Positions 52,601 to 61,212 of a DNA stretch of 64,000 bases are shown here, piece after piece. Both the position numbers and the translations under genes were made by a program. Under the pieces are notes generated by a model. The model saw nothing but the letters and a program-made list of their open reading frames with translations, was not told where the DNA came from and searched no databases. Position 1 is the first letter of the stretch, and the number at the start of each line of letters is the position of its first letter. The DNA comes from an uncultured Roseateles sp. (GTDB lineage: Bacteria; Pseudomonadota; Gammaproteobacteria; Burkholderiales; Burkholderiaceae_C), in contig NZ_CAJYPS010000013.1 of assembly GCF_913777145.1 (NCBI RefSeq), positions 1 through 64,000 of the forward strand, in the 5' to 3' direction.

Positions 52601-53219
52601 TGGCCTTGAAGCCCACCCAGGCGCCCGAGAAACGGCTCAGCGCCCAGCCGTAGAGGCCGAACTCCAGGTACTCGGCCACGTTGGCCGGGTGGACCAGCGG
52701 CATGCTCCAGGCCTGCAGCGCCTGGTCGCTCTGGTGGGGCGTGCTGCTGGACACGCAGCCATGGTCGTCCCCGCAGACCACCAGCACGCCGCCCTGGGGG
52801 CTGCTGCCATAGACATTGCCGTGCTTGAGCGCGTCGCCCGAGCGGTCAACACCTGGCCCCTTGCCGTACCACATCGCGAACACGCCATCGACGGTGCGCT
52901 GCGCATCCAGCGCCACGCGCTGCACGCCGAGACACGCGGTGGCCGCCAGATCCTCGTTGATCGCGGGCAGGAATTCGACGTGGGCGGCCTCCAGGAACTT
53001 CTTGGCCTTCCACAGCTGCTGGTCCACCATGCCCAGCGGCGAGCCGCGGTAGCCGGACACGAAGCCGGCGGTGTTCAGCCCCGCGCGTTCGTCGAGCTTC
53101 TTCTGGGCCAGCAGCAGTCGCACCAGCGCTTGCGTGCCGGTCAGGAAGACCGCACCGCTGTCGGCCGCAAGGTTGTCGCTGAGGCGGTAGTCGCGCAGGG
53201 CGGGTGGGGCGTCGGTCAT
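49680..53219 (-). CDS. Fused indolepyruvate/2-oxoacid ferredoxin oxidoreductase
   Basis: The 1179-aa protein joins the IorA-like thiamine-diphosphate subunits, a ferredoxin-like Cys cluster (NEAVCEGCGDCGVASNCL, then Cys residues in SSCNKDFSCVNGFC) and a gamma/IorB domain (VTGVGGTGVVTVGALVSMAAHL). The thiamine segment GDGTYYHSG...YNDAVAMTGGQ is present near 490-560. It should oxidatively decarboxylate aryl- or branched-chain 2-oxoacids to acyl-CoA, passing electrons to ferredoxin. ATG 53219 opens MTDAPPALRDYRLSDN; further upstream open sequence belongs to the promoter region and the divergent regulator. An Lrp/AsnC gene starts divergently 132 bases away, supporting amino-acid-derived substrates. 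Confidence 0.88.
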   Translation of the reverse strand: MTDAPPALRDYRLSDNLAADSGAVFLTGTQALVRLLLAQKKLDERAGLNTAGFVSGYRGSPLGMVDQQLWKAKKFLEAAHVEFLPAINEDLAATACLGVQRVALDAQRTVDGVFAMWYGKGPGVDRSGDALKHGNVYGSSPQGGVLVVCGDDHGCVSSSTPHQSDQALQAWSMPLVHPANVAEYLEFGLYGWALSRFSGAWVGFKAISEVVESGMTVDLDAVALNFEHPVEHTPPTNLHIRAVDLPSLELESRLAHKLDAVRAFAKLNSIDKHIVVSPAATLGIVTVGKAHYDFMEVLRRLDLDPNALAAAGVRVYKVGLVFPLEPTRITEFCSNLTDVLVIEEKGPVVERQIKELLYHLPDFQRPRVVGKTDEHGAPVLSALGELRPSRIMNTVADWLARLNPALDRRHLVVDFLTPCLLSNAADGVRRQPYFCSGCPHNTSTKLPEGSRALAGIGCHFMASWMERGTSGLIQMGAEGVDWAAHSRFTKQKHVFQNLGDGTYYHSGYLAIRQAIAAKANITYKILYNDAVAMTGGQPVDGSTSVPQIARQVEAEGVKRLVVVSDDIAKYEGHHGLFPAGTTFHDRREMDAVQRELREIEGVTVLIYDQTCAAEKRRRRKKGEFPDPPKRIFINEAVCEGCGDCGVASNCLSVVPVETDWGRKRAIEQSSCNKDFSCVNGFCPSFVSVHDPVLKKKAGASYTTQDLAREIAAVQPPAAWHWTGPFDMLVTGVGGTGVVTVGALVSMAAHLEGKQASVLDFMGFAQKGGAVLSFVRVAPTLDLLNQVRIDTQQADVLLACDMVVGASPDALGTVKAGRTVILANTHELPTAGFVRNPDASLQADSLLAKMRFAVGEQGALETVDAQDIAQRLMGDTLPSNIIMLGACWQRGLVPVSEAALMRAIELNGVAVDANKTAFALGRLAIAAPDALQRMAGEVNVVKFFNFDQLDGPDGLIARRAQFLTDYQDAAYATRYRALVERVRAAESALGQGQRLTQAVARYYAKLLAIKDEYEVARLYTDGRFEKALKDQFENWSSLSFHLAPPLLSRPGPDGRAKKLEMGAWAFTAFKWLAKLKGLRGTALDLFGKTEERRMERQLIADYERLIDEILASLSADKLATAVELARLPEKIRGYGHVKHANVVAVKQQWQALLDRFHGRVAEAPAQPVAMPVRVKGVAEL

Positions 53220-53264
53220 CACGGTCTCCGGCAGGGCGTTGCGCGCCTCTTGGTGGGAAAGGGA

Positions 53265-53289
53265 TTCTTTCGCCGCAGCTGCGAAAGAA
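53265..53289. promoter_or_regulatory. Perfect inverted repeat in the oxidoreductase/Lrp promoter region
   Basis: TTCTTTCGC (53265-53273) and GCGAAAGAA (53281-53289) are perfect 9-base arms around a 7-base centre, midway between two divergent genes. This is a good candidate operator for the Lrp/AsnC regulator. Confidence 0.5.
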
Positions 53290-53325
53290 CTTGCCTCAAT
53301 CCGGGTCTCTGCGCTGGTGCGTGAG

Positions 53326-53339
53326 TTGAGTTCTCTCAA
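53326..53339. promoter_or_regulatory. Second small inverted repeat near the Lrp start
   Basis: TTGAG-TTCT-CTCAA lies 12 bases upstream of the Lrp/AsnC ATG and could be part of the same operator array or cover the regulator's own promoter. Confidence 0.35.
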
Positions 53340-53351
53340 AAATTGCGTTTT

Positions 53352-53837
53352 ATGGAAACGAATGAACTCGATCGCGCCAGCCGCGAGATCCTGGCCGCGC
53401 TGCAGGCCGATGCGCGTCTGTCCACGCAGGCGCTGGCGGAGCGTGTGGGGCTGTCGGCCACGCCGGTGTGGCGGCGCGTGCGCGAGCTGGAGGAGCGCGG
53501 CGTGATCCGGGGCCAGGTGGTGCTGGCCGACCGCGAGAAGCTGGGCCTGTCCATCCTGGTGCTGGCCAATGTGAGCCTGGTGCGGCACAGCGAGGGGGCG
53601 GTGGAGCAGTTCGAGCGCCTGGTGGCCGGCACGCCCGAGATCATCGAGTGCCATGCGATCACCGGCGAGGCGGACTATGTGATCAAAGTGGTGGCGGCCG
53701 ACATGAAGGCCTACGACCAGTTCCTGCAGCAGCACATCTTCAAGCTGCCCGGCGTGTCCAGCGTGCGCAGCAATGTGGTGCTGCGCGAGGTGAAGTACGA
53801 GACGGCGCTGCCTGTGCCTAACCGTGCATTGGGATGA
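53352..53837 (+). CDS. Lrp/AsnC-family transcription regulator
   Basis: The 161-aa protein has an N-terminal helix-turn-helix (about 5-55; LDRASREILAALQADARLST and LSATPVWRRVRELEERGVI) and a C-terminal RAM ligand-binding domain (about 65-150; GEADYVIKVVAADMKAYD). Members sense amino acids or related ligands and often control the gene divergent from them. The ATG at 53352 is chosen; 53343 is an in-frame alternative. It very likely regulates the 2-oxoacid ferredoxin oxidoreductase gene. Confidence 0.9.
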   Translation: METNELDRASREILAALQADARLSTQALAERVGLSATPVWRRVRELEERGVIRGQVVLADREKLGLSILVLANVSLVRHSEGAVEQFERLVAGTPEIIECHAITGEADYVIKVVAADMKAYDQFLQQHIFKLPGVSSVRSNVVLREVKYETALPVPNRALG

Positions 53838-53983
53838 ATCCTTATAAGTGTGAACAAATGTGACCTGCACGCTGCCGGCGGGCTGAGGCATGCCTGGTGT
53901 CTAACGCTGTCAATACGTAGAGTGGCCAGCGGCTGGCGGGCCTGAGCGGCGCGCCCGAACTGACACCGGAACGGGGAGATCTC

Positions 53984-55564
53984 ATGCAGTGGTTGAACAA
54001 ACTGAAGGTCAGCACCCAGCTGATAGGCGGCTTTCTGGCCGTCGTGACCATGGGCACCCTGGTGGCCGTGGTGGGCATCTTTGGCATGGGACGCATCAAC
54101 GACTACAACGATGCGCTCTACCAGCGCGAGCTGCTGGGCATCTCCTATGTGAAGGAGGCCAACATCAACCTCATCTACGCGGGCCGCGCCCGGGCGGCGT
54201 TCATGCTGGCCACGTCCGAGGAGGCGCGCGGCAAGGCGCGGGCCGACTTCGACAAGGCGGTCACCGACCTCAAGGGCTGGCTGGAGAAGTCCCGCCCGTT
54301 GTTCGTGACCGACGAAGGCAAGGCGCTCTACCGTGACACCTATGCCACGGTTGAACCCTGGGTCACCGCGGTGCAGAAGGTGCTGGACGTGGCCGCGACC
54401 CGCAACTTCCTGGCCAATGACGACGAGTTGCAGGCCCTGGTCAAGACCTCCAGCCAGCTCAATCGCAAGTTGGATGACCAGCTGACTGCACTGACCAAGC
54501 AGAAGGAGGCGCTGGGTCTGTCCACTGCCCAGGAGGGATCACAGCTCTACCAGCGCCTGAGCTTCTGGATGGTGGGTCTGACCGTGTTCAGCGGCCTGTT
54601 CGGCCTGGTCGTGGGCATGCTGCTGACTCGCGGCCTGAACCGCCAGCTGGGCGGCGAGCCGAGCGATGTGGCGGCGGTGGCCAGCGCGATCGCGCAGGGC
54701 GATCTCAGCACGGCCATAGACACCCGTCAGGCCCGGCCCGGCAGTGTGGTCGCGGCCATGGACGAGATGCAGAAGTCGCTGCGCCAGGTGGTCGCCACGG
54801 TGCGCGGCGGCAGCGAGAACATCGCGACCGCCAGCGCGCAGATCGCCCAGGGCAATGCGGACCTGAGCCAGCGCACCGAGGAGCAGGCCAGCGCGCTGGA
54901 GGAGACCTCCGCCACCATGCAGCAGCTCAATGCGACCGTGCGCGCCACGGCCGACAGCGCGCAGCAGGCCGACCAGCTGGCCCGCGCTTCCAGCGCCGTG
55001 GCCAGCGGCGGCGGCGCGGTGGTGGGCGATGTGGTGCAGACCATGCGCGGCATCCAGCAGAGCAGCGGCAAGATCGCCGAAATCATCAACGTGATCGACG
55101 GCATTGCCTTCCAGACCAACATCCTGGCGCTGAACGCCGCGGTGGAGGCGGCGCGCGCCGGCGAGCAGGGCCGCGGCTTTGCGGTGGTGGCCGGCGAGGT
55201 GCGCACGCTGGCGCAGCGCTCGGCCACGGCAGCGCGCGAGATCAAGACGCTGATCACCGCCAGCGTGGAGCAGGTCGAGCAGGGCACCAGCCTGGTGGAC
55301 AAGGCCGGTGCGACCATGCAGGACATCGTGGGCTCCATCCAGCGCGTGTCCGACATCGTCGGCGAGATCAGCTCGGCCAGCCGCGAGCAGAGTTCGGGCG
55401 TGAGCCAGGTGGAGGAAGCCGTGGTGCAGATGGATCAGGTCACGCAGCAGAACGCGGCGCTGGTCGAGCAGAGCGCGGCGGCGGCCGAGAGCCTGCGTCA
55501 GCAGGCGCAGCAGCTGCTTCAGGCGGTGGCGGTGTTCAAGCTGGAGCGTGGCTCGGCCGCCTGA
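53984..55564 (+). CDS. Methyl-accepting chemotaxis protein
   Basis: The 526-aa receptor has TM1 at about 12-35, a periplasmic four-helix-bundle sensor (about 36-188), TM2 at about 190-213, a HAMP domain (about 215-268) and a signalling domain with the conserved hairpin tip (INVIDGIAFQTNILALNAAVEAARAG). It has no C-terminal NWETF-type tether, so methylation enzymes are not recruited that way. GGGGAG precedes ATG 53984. It stands alone; no che or flagellar genes are nearby. The ligand is unknown. Confidence 0.92.
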   Translation: MQWLNKLKVSTQLIGGFLAVVTMGTLVAVVGIFGMGRINDYNDALYQRELLGISYVKEANINLIYAGRARAAFMLATSEEARGKARADFDKAVTDLKGWLEKSRPLFVTDEGKALYRDTYATVEPWVTAVQKVLDVAATRNFLANDDELQALVKTSSQLNRKLDDQLTALTKQKEALGLSTAQEGSQLYQRLSFWMVGLTVFSGLFGLVVGMLLTRGLNRQLGGEPSDVAAVASAIAQGDLSTAIDTRQARPGSVVAAMDEMQKSLRQVVATVRGGSENIATASAQIAQGNADLSQRTEEQASALEETSATMQQLNATVRATADSAQQADQLARASSAVASGGGAVVGDVVQTMRGIQQSSGKIAEIINVIDGIAFQTNILALNAAVEAARAGEQGRGFAVVAGEVRTLAQRSATAAREIKTLITASVEQVEQGTSLVDKAGATMQDIVGSIQRVSDIVGEISSASREQSSGVSQVEEAVVQMDQVTQQNAALVEQSAAAAESLRQQAQQLLQAVAVFKLERGSAA

Positions 55565-55579
55565 CGGCCGGCGCGCACC

Positions 55580-56146
55580 TCAGGCGTCCAGCAGCACCTG
55601 GACCCGGGGCCAGCGCTCGCGGTAGCGCTTGCTGGCCACCCGGGCGCGGTAGGTGTCCGCGCTCACGCGGACCGGGTTGCGGCGCACCTTCATTGCGAAC
55701 AGGTCGTCCAGCCCCAGCGGTGCGATCACGGTCAGCCGGTCGTCCGGCTCCAGCCGCAGCGCGACCGCGGTGGCGGTTTCGGGCCAGGAGGCCACGGCCT
55801 CGTCCAGCGAGCCCAGTGGCGCGACCGCATGGCCGAAGTGCTGCTCGAACCAGTGGTGCACCAGGGCCTGGTTGGTGACCTCCCAGGGCAGGGTGGGGTG
55901 GGCCTGCATCAGGCGCCGCTGGTGCAGCGCCTCGGCGCCCGGCGCTTCCTTGGTGTCGAAATAGGCCAGGTCCACGTCGGCCAGCGCCGACGGGACGGGG
56001 TGCCGGTGCAGGTGGTCCCACACCAGGTTGCGCACCGCGCCGGCGCCCACCGCCCAGTCCGGCAGCGCGAGCTCGCGCGCTGCGCGCAGCGCCGCCATGA
56101 ACCAGGGCGTGGCCTGCGCGATGCGGCGCAGCGCGTCCGCGCTCAC
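55580..56146 (-). CDS. Nucleotidyltransferase-like protein (DUF925)
   Basis: The 188-aa protein shows the family signature GAGAVRNLVWDHLH and a DVDLAYFDT acidic motif (two Asp residues that would hold the metal), so it belongs to the nucleotidyltransferase superfamily; later ASKRYRERWPR is typical. GTG 56146 overlaps the resC stop (GTGA), which sets the start. The substrate is unknown. It is the 3'-most gene of the cytochrome c4-resB-resC strand and may ride along without a shared function. Confidence 0.83.
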   Translation of the reverse strand: MSADALRRIAQATPWFMAALRAARELALPDWAVGAGAVRNLVWDHLHRHPVPSALADVDLAYFDTKEAPGAEALHQRRLMQAHPTLPWEVTNQALVHHWFEQHFGHAVAPLGSLDEAVASWPETATAVALRLEPDDRLTVIAPLGLDDLFAMKVRRNPVRVSADTYRARVASKRYRERWPRVQVLLDA

Positions 56147-57492
56147 AAGGTGCCGTAGCTGTGCAGGCCGGACAGGAACATGTTGACGCCCAGGAAGGCG
56201 AAGGTGGTCACCAAGAGGCCCACCAGCGCCCACCAGGCGGCCACGGCGCCACGCAGGCCCTTCATCAGCCGCATGTGCAGCCAGGCCGCGTAGTTCAGCC
56301 ACACGATCAGCGCCCAGGTCTCCTTGGGATCCCAGCTCCAGTAGCCGCCCCAGGCCTCGGCGGCCCAGAAGGCGCCCAGGATGGTGGCGATGGTGAAGAA
56401 CGCAAAGCCCAGCGCGATGGCCTTGTACATCAGGTCATCCAGCTGCACGAGCTCGGGCAGGCGGGCGGTGAGGCGGCCGCGCAGCGCGACCGTGAGCGCC
56501 AGGAAGGCGGCCACGCCGGTGATCTTGGCGGCCCAGCCGTCCATGCCCTTGAGCGTGTCGGCGTCCAGCGAGGCGCCGGTGCGCACGGCCAGGATCAGCA
56601 GCACGATGGCCAGCGGCATCGCGACCAGCCCCAGCCACAGCGAGCGCACGGGCGCGGTCTTGAGCAGGTAGGCCAGCGCCACCATGGCGGCCAGTGCGAA
56701 GCTGCCATAGCCCACGAAGTTGGCCGGCACGTGGATCTTCATCCACCAGCTCTGCAGCGCGGGCACCAGCGGCTGGATTTCCTGCGCCTCACGGGCCACC
56801 GTGTACCAGAGCAGAAAGCCCACCGCCGCGCTGACCACCAGCATCACGTAGGCGCCCAGCGAGCGGGTCGCGAAGCGCTGCTCGTAGTAGAGGTGGAACA
56901 GTGCGGTCATCCAGCTGAACAGCACGAAGACCTCGTAGAGGTTGCTGACCGGGATGTGGCCGATGTCCGGGCCGATCTGGTGGCTCTCGTACCAGCGCAC
57001 CATGGTGCCTACCAGCGCCATGAAGACGCCGCCCCAGGCCAGCTTGGAACCCACGACCTCGGCCATGCTGTTGCTGCCGCTGCGGGTCAGGAAGCCGCCC
57101 CAGTAGAACAGCGTGCTCATGAAGAACAGCAGGCTCATCCACAGGATGGCGCTCTGGCTGGACAGCAAATACTTCAGCAGGAAGACCTGGTCGGCGGCGG
57201 CCAGGTCGGCGCCGAAGGCGTCGATGTGGCGTGCATAGAGCGCAATGGCAGCGAGACTGGCCGCGCCCACGGCCACGGTCAGCGTGCGCAGCGGTGCCCA
57301 GAACCAGCCCAGCGCGATCAGCGCCGGCACGGCGGCCGTCAGGATGCCCTTCTCGTAGACATCCATGGACAGGTGGTAGCGGCTGAAGGCGTAGCCCGCG
57401 CCCAGCAGCACCAGGGCGGCGAAGGCCCAGTCCAGCGGGCTGCGCCCGGCCAGCGGATGGCGGCGCGGCAGCGTGAGGGTGGTGGTGTTCAT
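56143..57492 (-). CDS. ccsB: Cytochrome c biogenesis protein ResC/CcsB
   Basis: The 449-aa inner-membrane protein has many membrane segments and the haem-handling motif WGGYWSWDPKETWA near the C-terminus. Together with ResB it forms the System II complex that exports haem and attaches it to apocytochromes c in the periplasm. ATG 57492 overlaps the resB stop by ATGA. The gene order c4-resB-resC is conserved in betaproteobacteria. Confidence 0.93.
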   Translation of the reverse strand: MNTTTLTLPRRHPLAGRSPLDWAFAALVLLGAGYAFSRYHLSMDVYEKGILTAAVPALIALGWFWAPLRTLTVAVGAASLAAIALYARHIDAFGADLAAADQVFLLKYLLSSQSAILWMSLLFFMSTLFYWGGFLTRSGSNSMAEVVGSKLAWGGVFMALVGTMVRWYESHQIGPDIGHIPVSNLYEVFVLFSWMTALFHLYYEQRFATRSLGAYVMLVVSAAVGFLLWYTVAREAQEIQPLVPALQSWWMKIHVPANFVGYGSFALAAMVALAYLLKTAPVRSLWLGLVAMPLAIVLLILAVRTGASLDADTLKGMDGWAAKITGVAAFLALTVALRGRLTARLPELVQLDDLMYKAIALGFAFFTIATILGAFWAAEAWGGYWSWDPKETWALIVWLNYAAWLHMRLMKGLRGAVAAWWALVGLLVTTFAFLGVNMFLSGLHSYGTL

Positions 57493-59561
57493 TCGTCTGC
57501 TTTCAGAAGGGTCCGGCGCAGCTGGGCGAACAGCGCGGCATTGTCCGGGGACTCGCGCGTGCTGGACATGGCCATGCTGACCTGGGAGCGGCCGGCGGCG
57601 GTGCTCGGGGTGATCCACAGCCACAGGCGACGCTCCCGGATATAGAGCATCGCGAATACGCCGATGATGAGCAACACCGCTCCGAGATAGACCAGCTTCT
57701 GCCCTGGGGCCCGGGTCACCTGGAACACGCTGGCCTGCACCTGGGTGTAGTCCTTGAGCTGGAACAGCGCGGGGGCGGGGTAGTAGAGGCTGTCCGACAG
57801 CGACAGCACGGCCTGGGTCATGAAGGCCTGCTGAGACTCGTCGGCGGGCGCGGGCGCGAGGCCGGCGCGCTCGCGCGCCAGCTGGTTGAGCTCGAACAGG
57901 CTGCCATTGAGTATGCGCAGCAGCACCTCGGACACGCGCGCGCGCTCGGCCTGGGGCACGTCATGGTCGATGAACTGCGACAGGGCGGGCAGGCCGCCGC
58001 GCACGTCGTCGCCCGGCTTGGCGGTGGCGCCTGAGAACAGCGCCAGCGCCCGCTGGGCGGTGGCCTGCAGCTGCGGCTGCATCTGCGGGCGGTCGGCCGG
58101 CGTGGCGGATTGCGCGTAGATGCGGGCCGCGGACTCGCGCAGCTTGGGGTCGGCCAGCGCGCGGCGCAGGCGCAGCCAGCCGTCCAGCTCGCCGTTCTCG
58201 TCGGCCGGCATGCGCAGGTAGCGGAAGCTGTCGGAGAGGTTGTCGCGCACGCCGGCCAGGAAGACCTTGTGACCGTCCAGTTCCACCGGCAGCATGTAGT
58301 TGTTGAACTCGCGGGCCTGGCCGGCCGCGTCGCGCAGCCGGTAGCTGAAGGATGGCCCCACGTTGTGCAGCGACTTGCTGGTGTTGCCCTTGGCGCCGCT
58401 GCCCAGATGGTTCTGCAGCGTGCCGGTCAGGTCCACCTTGCGCACGTCGGTGCCGCTGGCATCGGGCGTGCTGAGGTTCTCGACATTGATCACGCGCAGG
58501 CCGGCGAACTCCAGCGTCTGCTCGCCAAAGGCGGTCTTGTCGCCGACGCGGCCCTGCAGGTCCAGGTGCTCATCGCCGGTCAGCGACAGCGCCTGCAGCT
58601 TGAGCAGCGAGCCACCGTCCTCGAAGCTGCTCTGGTAGATCGCCACGCCATCATGGATCACCGGCTCGTTGACCTTCACGGTCGCCGTGCGCGGCGTGCC
58701 GCCGCTGCGATCGCGGATCACGATGTCGCTGGCGAAGGACTTGGGCATGCCGGTGGCGTAGTACTCGACGTTGAACTTCTTCAGCTCCACGTCGAAGGGC
58801 AGGTCCTGCAGCACGATGCCGCCGGGCAGCGTCAGCACCGCGGTGCCGGCACTGCTGTTCTCGGGCACAAACAGATTGCCGCGGAAGCTCGGGTTGCCCG
58901 TGCCCAGCCGGTGCTCGGCCGCGACCTCGGATACCAGGCCCGAGCCGGTGTAGAGGGTCTTGCCCTGCACCCACATCAGCATGCGCACCATCAGGTCGCC
59001 GTCGAACAGGCCGCCCAGGCAGATCAGCACGATGGCCGAGTGGGCCGCGAGGTAGCCGATCTTGTTGGCCGCGCCGCGCCGTGCCGCGACCATCAGGCCG
59101 TGCTCGCGCTGCTGCACCTTGGCCTTCCAGCCCAGCGCATCCAGCTGCGGCGCCAGCGTGCCCAGCACCGCCTGCGGGTCACCTTCCAGCACCGCCTCGG
59201 CCTTGTGGTGGTGGGCGCGCAGCGACTGCTCGCGCACGCCCTCCTTGTAGCTGCGCAGGTCGGTCAGGATCTTGGGTGTGTTGCGGGCGATGCACAGACT
59301 GGTGGAGATCACCAGGAAGGCCAGGATCACCAGGAACCACGGGGCGCCGTAGACCGTGTACAGCCCCAGCTTGTCGAACAGCTCCGCCCAGAAGGGGCCG
59401 AACTGGTTCACGTAGTTGCCCATGGGCTGGCGCTGCTGCACCACCGTGCCGATGACGGAGGCGATGCAGATCACGCTGAGCAGCGCGATCGCGAAGCGCA
59501 TGGAGGCGAACAGGTCCAGCAGCTCGCGGGCCAGCGTGGAACGGGGGGGCGCAGAAGACAT
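57489..59561 (-). CDS. resB: Cytochrome c biogenesis protein ResB/Ccs1
   Basis: The 690-aa membrane protein has membrane segments near the N-terminus (SMRFAIALLSVICIASVIGT and a second around FLVILAFLVISTSL), a third near 170-190, a large periplasmic domain and a final segment (LVYLGAVLLIIGVFAMLYI) before a cytosolic tail. It works with ResC in System II cytochrome c assembly. ATG 59561 (MSSAPPRST) is chosen because family proteins start shortly before the first membrane segment; the open frame extends upstream through the intergenic region. The ribosome binding site is weak. Confidence 0.9.
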   Translation of the reverse strand: MSSAPPRSTLARELLDLFASMRFAIALLSVICIASVIGTVVQQRQPMGNYVNQFGPFWAELFDKLGLYTVYGAPWFLVILAFLVISTSLCIARNTPKILTDLRSYKEGVREQSLRAHHHKAEAVLEGDPQAVLGTLAPQLDALGWKAKVQQREHGLMVAARRGAANKIGYLAAHSAIVLICLGGLFDGDLMVRMLMWVQGKTLYTGSGLVSEVAAEHRLGTGNPSFRGNLFVPENSSAGTAVLTLPGGIVLQDLPFDVELKKFNVEYYATGMPKSFASDIVIRDRSGGTPRTATVKVNEPVIHDGVAIYQSSFEDGGSLLKLQALSLTGDEHLDLQGRVGDKTAFGEQTLEFAGLRVINVENLSTPDASGTDVRKVDLTGTLQNHLGSGAKGNTSKSLHNVGPSFSYRLRDAAGQAREFNNYMLPVELDGHKVFLAGVRDNLSDSFRYLRMPADENGELDGWLRLRRALADPKLRESAARIYAQSATPADRPQMQPQLQATAQRALALFSGATAKPGDDVRGGLPALSQFIDHDVPQAERARVSEVLLRILNGSLFELNQLARERAGLAPAPADESQQAFMTQAVLSLSDSLYYPAPALFQLKDYTQVQASVFQVTRAPGQKLVYLGAVLLIIGVFAMLYIRERRLWLWITPSTAAGRSQVSMAMSSTRESPDNAALFAQLRRTLLKADE

Positions 59562-59710
59562 CAGAGACAGAAGGTTAGTACGGGCGCGCGACGGGCCGGC
59601 GAGAGCATCGCGGCTTCCGTGACGCCGGCCACGCAAGGCGGGTACTTTGCAGGTAACCAGGTGTTGCCATGGCGGTTGTTGGGGACAGGTCTTGCGCGGT
59701 CTGGCGGGCA

Positions 59711-59738
59711 CAAAAAAGGCCGGTGCGTGCACCGGCCT
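59711..59738 (-). terminator. Rho-independent terminator of the cytochrome c4 gene
   Basis: Read on the minus strand, AGGCCGGTGC-AC-GCACCGGCCT is a perfect 10-base-pair hairpin followed by a run of T (TTTTTTG), 28 bases past the cytochrome c4 stop. It should end the c4 transcript and separate it from resB. Confidence 0.85.
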
Positions 59739-59765
59739 GGGCTGCGACGGGCCGGGCCCGCGGGC

Positions 59766-60380
59766 TCAGTGCAGGCCGGCGACGTAGTCCGACACGGCCT
59801 TGATTTCCAGGTCGTTCATCTTGGCTGCGACGGGGCTCATCTTGGGCGACATGCGCTGGCCGCTGCGGAAGGCCAGCATCTGGGCCTCGATGTAGTCGCC
59901 ATGCTGGCCGGACAGGCGCGGGTACTCCACCGGGATGCCGGCGCCGGCCGGGCCGTGGCAGCCGGCACAGGCCGGCACATTGCGGTCGGCGATGCCGCCG
60001 CGCCAGATCTTCTCGCCCAGCGCGACCGTGTCCTTGTTCTTCGCGAAGCCGGGCTTGGCGCTCTTGCTGGCGTAGAAGGCGGCGACGTTGCGGATGTCGT
60101 CGTCGGACAGCGGCGCGGCCATGCCGTTCATGATGGCGTTCTTGCGCTTGCCATCCTTGAAGTCGTGCAGCTGCTTGGCGAGGTACTCGACATGCTGGCC
60201 CTGCAGGATGGGGTTGGCCGGGCTGCCGCGCGAGCCGTCGGCCGTGTGGCAGGCGGCGCAGACCTGGGATGAGATGGCGCTGCCCTTGGCCACATCGGGC
60301 TTGGCCGGCGCAGCCGGCTGGTTGGCGTGCGCCATCGAGGCGATCAGGCTCGACAGAAGGAGGGCGGCGATCTTCGTCAT
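59766..60380 (-). CDS. Dihaem cytochrome c4-type protein
   Basis: The 204-aa periplasmic protein has a signal peptide (1 to about 19, ending SMAHA) and two haem sites, CAACH (N-terminal half) and CAGCH (C-terminal half), each with a distal Met region (GMAAPLSD and KMSPVAAKM). Cytochrome c4 carries electrons to terminal oxidases. It precedes the resBC assembly genes and is divergent from engB, the order usual in betaproteobacteria. A strong terminator follows it. Confidence 0.92.
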   Translation of the reverse strand: MTKIAALLLSSLIASMAHANQPAAPAKPDVAKGSAISSQVCAACHTADGSRGSPANPILQGQHVEYLAKQLHDFKDGKRKNAIMNGMAAPLSDDDIRNVAAFYASKSAKPGFAKNKDTVALGEKIWRGGIADRNVPACAGCHGPAGAGIPVEYPRLSGQHGDYIEAQMLAFRSGQRMSPKMSPVAAKMNDLEIKAVSDYVAGLH

Positions 60381-60387
60381 GTAGGGT

Positions 60388-60416
60388 GCTCTAGTCGTAG
60401 GGAAGCCAAGGCACAA
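60388..60416 (-). promoter_or_regulatory. Possible promoter of the cytochrome c4 gene
   Basis: On the minus strand TTGTGC (60411-60416) and TAGAGC (60388-60393) are 17 bases apart, close to a sigma-70 promoter, ending 7 bases before the start codon; the mRNA would have almost no leader. Confidence 0.35.
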
Positions 60417-60438
60417 CCCGCAAATCTTACAATGCGCC

Positions 60439-61197
60439 ATGCCTGCGTCCGACTCCGACCTGACCCCAATGCCTTCCGAGGCCGATGCCGTGACCGACAA
60501 GCAGGCCTTGGCCTGGACGCACACCGCGCGTTTCCTCACGACCGCGAGCCAGTTGCACCACCTGCCGGCCACCGAACTGCCCGAGATTGCCTTCGTCGGC
60601 CGCTCCAATGCCGGCAAGTCCACGGCCATCAACACGCTGGCCCAGCAAAAGCGCCTGGCCTTCGCGTCCAAGACGCCGGGCCGCACCCAGCACATCAACC
60701 TGTTCGAGCTGGGTCCCAAGGACGCGCCTGACACGCTGTTCGCCGACCTGCCGGGCTATGGCTATGCGGCGGTGAACCGCGAGTCCAAGCTGCGCTGGCA
60801 GAAGGTGATGGCGGACTATCTGGAGATACGCCGCAGCCTGTCCGGCGTGGTGCTGATGGTGGATTCCCGCCTGGGGCTGACCGATCTGGACAAGCAGCTG
60901 CTGGACTTCGTCGCGCCGCGCGTGGCCACCGGCGAGGTCAGGCTGCTGGTGCTGCTGACCAAGGCCGACAAGCTCAACCGCAAGGAGGCCGATGCCGCGC
61001 TGCGCGCCACCGGCGAGTTCCTGGGCGGGCTGTCCACCGAGCATTCCGATGTGGCGGTGACGTTGTTTTCCGCGTTGAAGAAGACCGGCGTGGGCGATGT
61101 GGCCCAGGCCCTGCATGTGTGGACCCATGCCGAGCGCCGTCTGCCTGTTGCAGCCGCCGCCGAGCCGGCCGACGCGGCGCCCGACGCCGCCGCCTGA
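60439..61197 (+). CDS. engB: EngB/YsxC ribosome-biogenesis GTPase
   Basis: The 252-aa GTPase has G1 GRSNAGKST (54-62), G2 Thr in KTPGRTQHINLF, G3 DLPGYGYA and G4 TKADK. EngB assists 50S ribosomal subunit assembly in the cytoplasm. The C-terminal ~25 residues are an Ala-rich tail. TACAAT at 60428-60433 lies only five bases before ATG 60439 and, if used as -10, would give a leaderless transcript. It is divergent from cytochrome c4. Confidence 0.94.
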   Translation: MPASDSDLTPMPSEADAVTDKQALAWTHTARFLTTASQLHHLPATELPEIAFVGRSNAGKSTAINTLAQQKRLAFASKTPGRTQHINLFELGPKDAPDTLFADLPGYGYAAVNRESKLRWQKVMADYLEIRRSLSGVVLMVDSRLGLTDLDKQLLDFVAPRVATGEVRLLVLLTKADKLNRKEADAALRATGEFLGGLSTEHSDVAVTLFSALKKTGVGDVAQALHVWTHAERRLPVAAAAEPADAAPDAAA

Positions 61198-61212
61198 GGG
61201 GCTGACGCGGCC

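Noticed and set aside
50925..53324. A long plus-strand open frame opposite the ferredoxin oxidoreductase.
   Set aside because: Antisense shadow with no domain; the minus-strand gene has clear thiamine and Fe-S motifs.
53838..53983. Sigma-28 (flagellar) promoter for the chemoreceptor.
   Set aside because: No TAAA / GCCGATAA pair at the right spacing was found.
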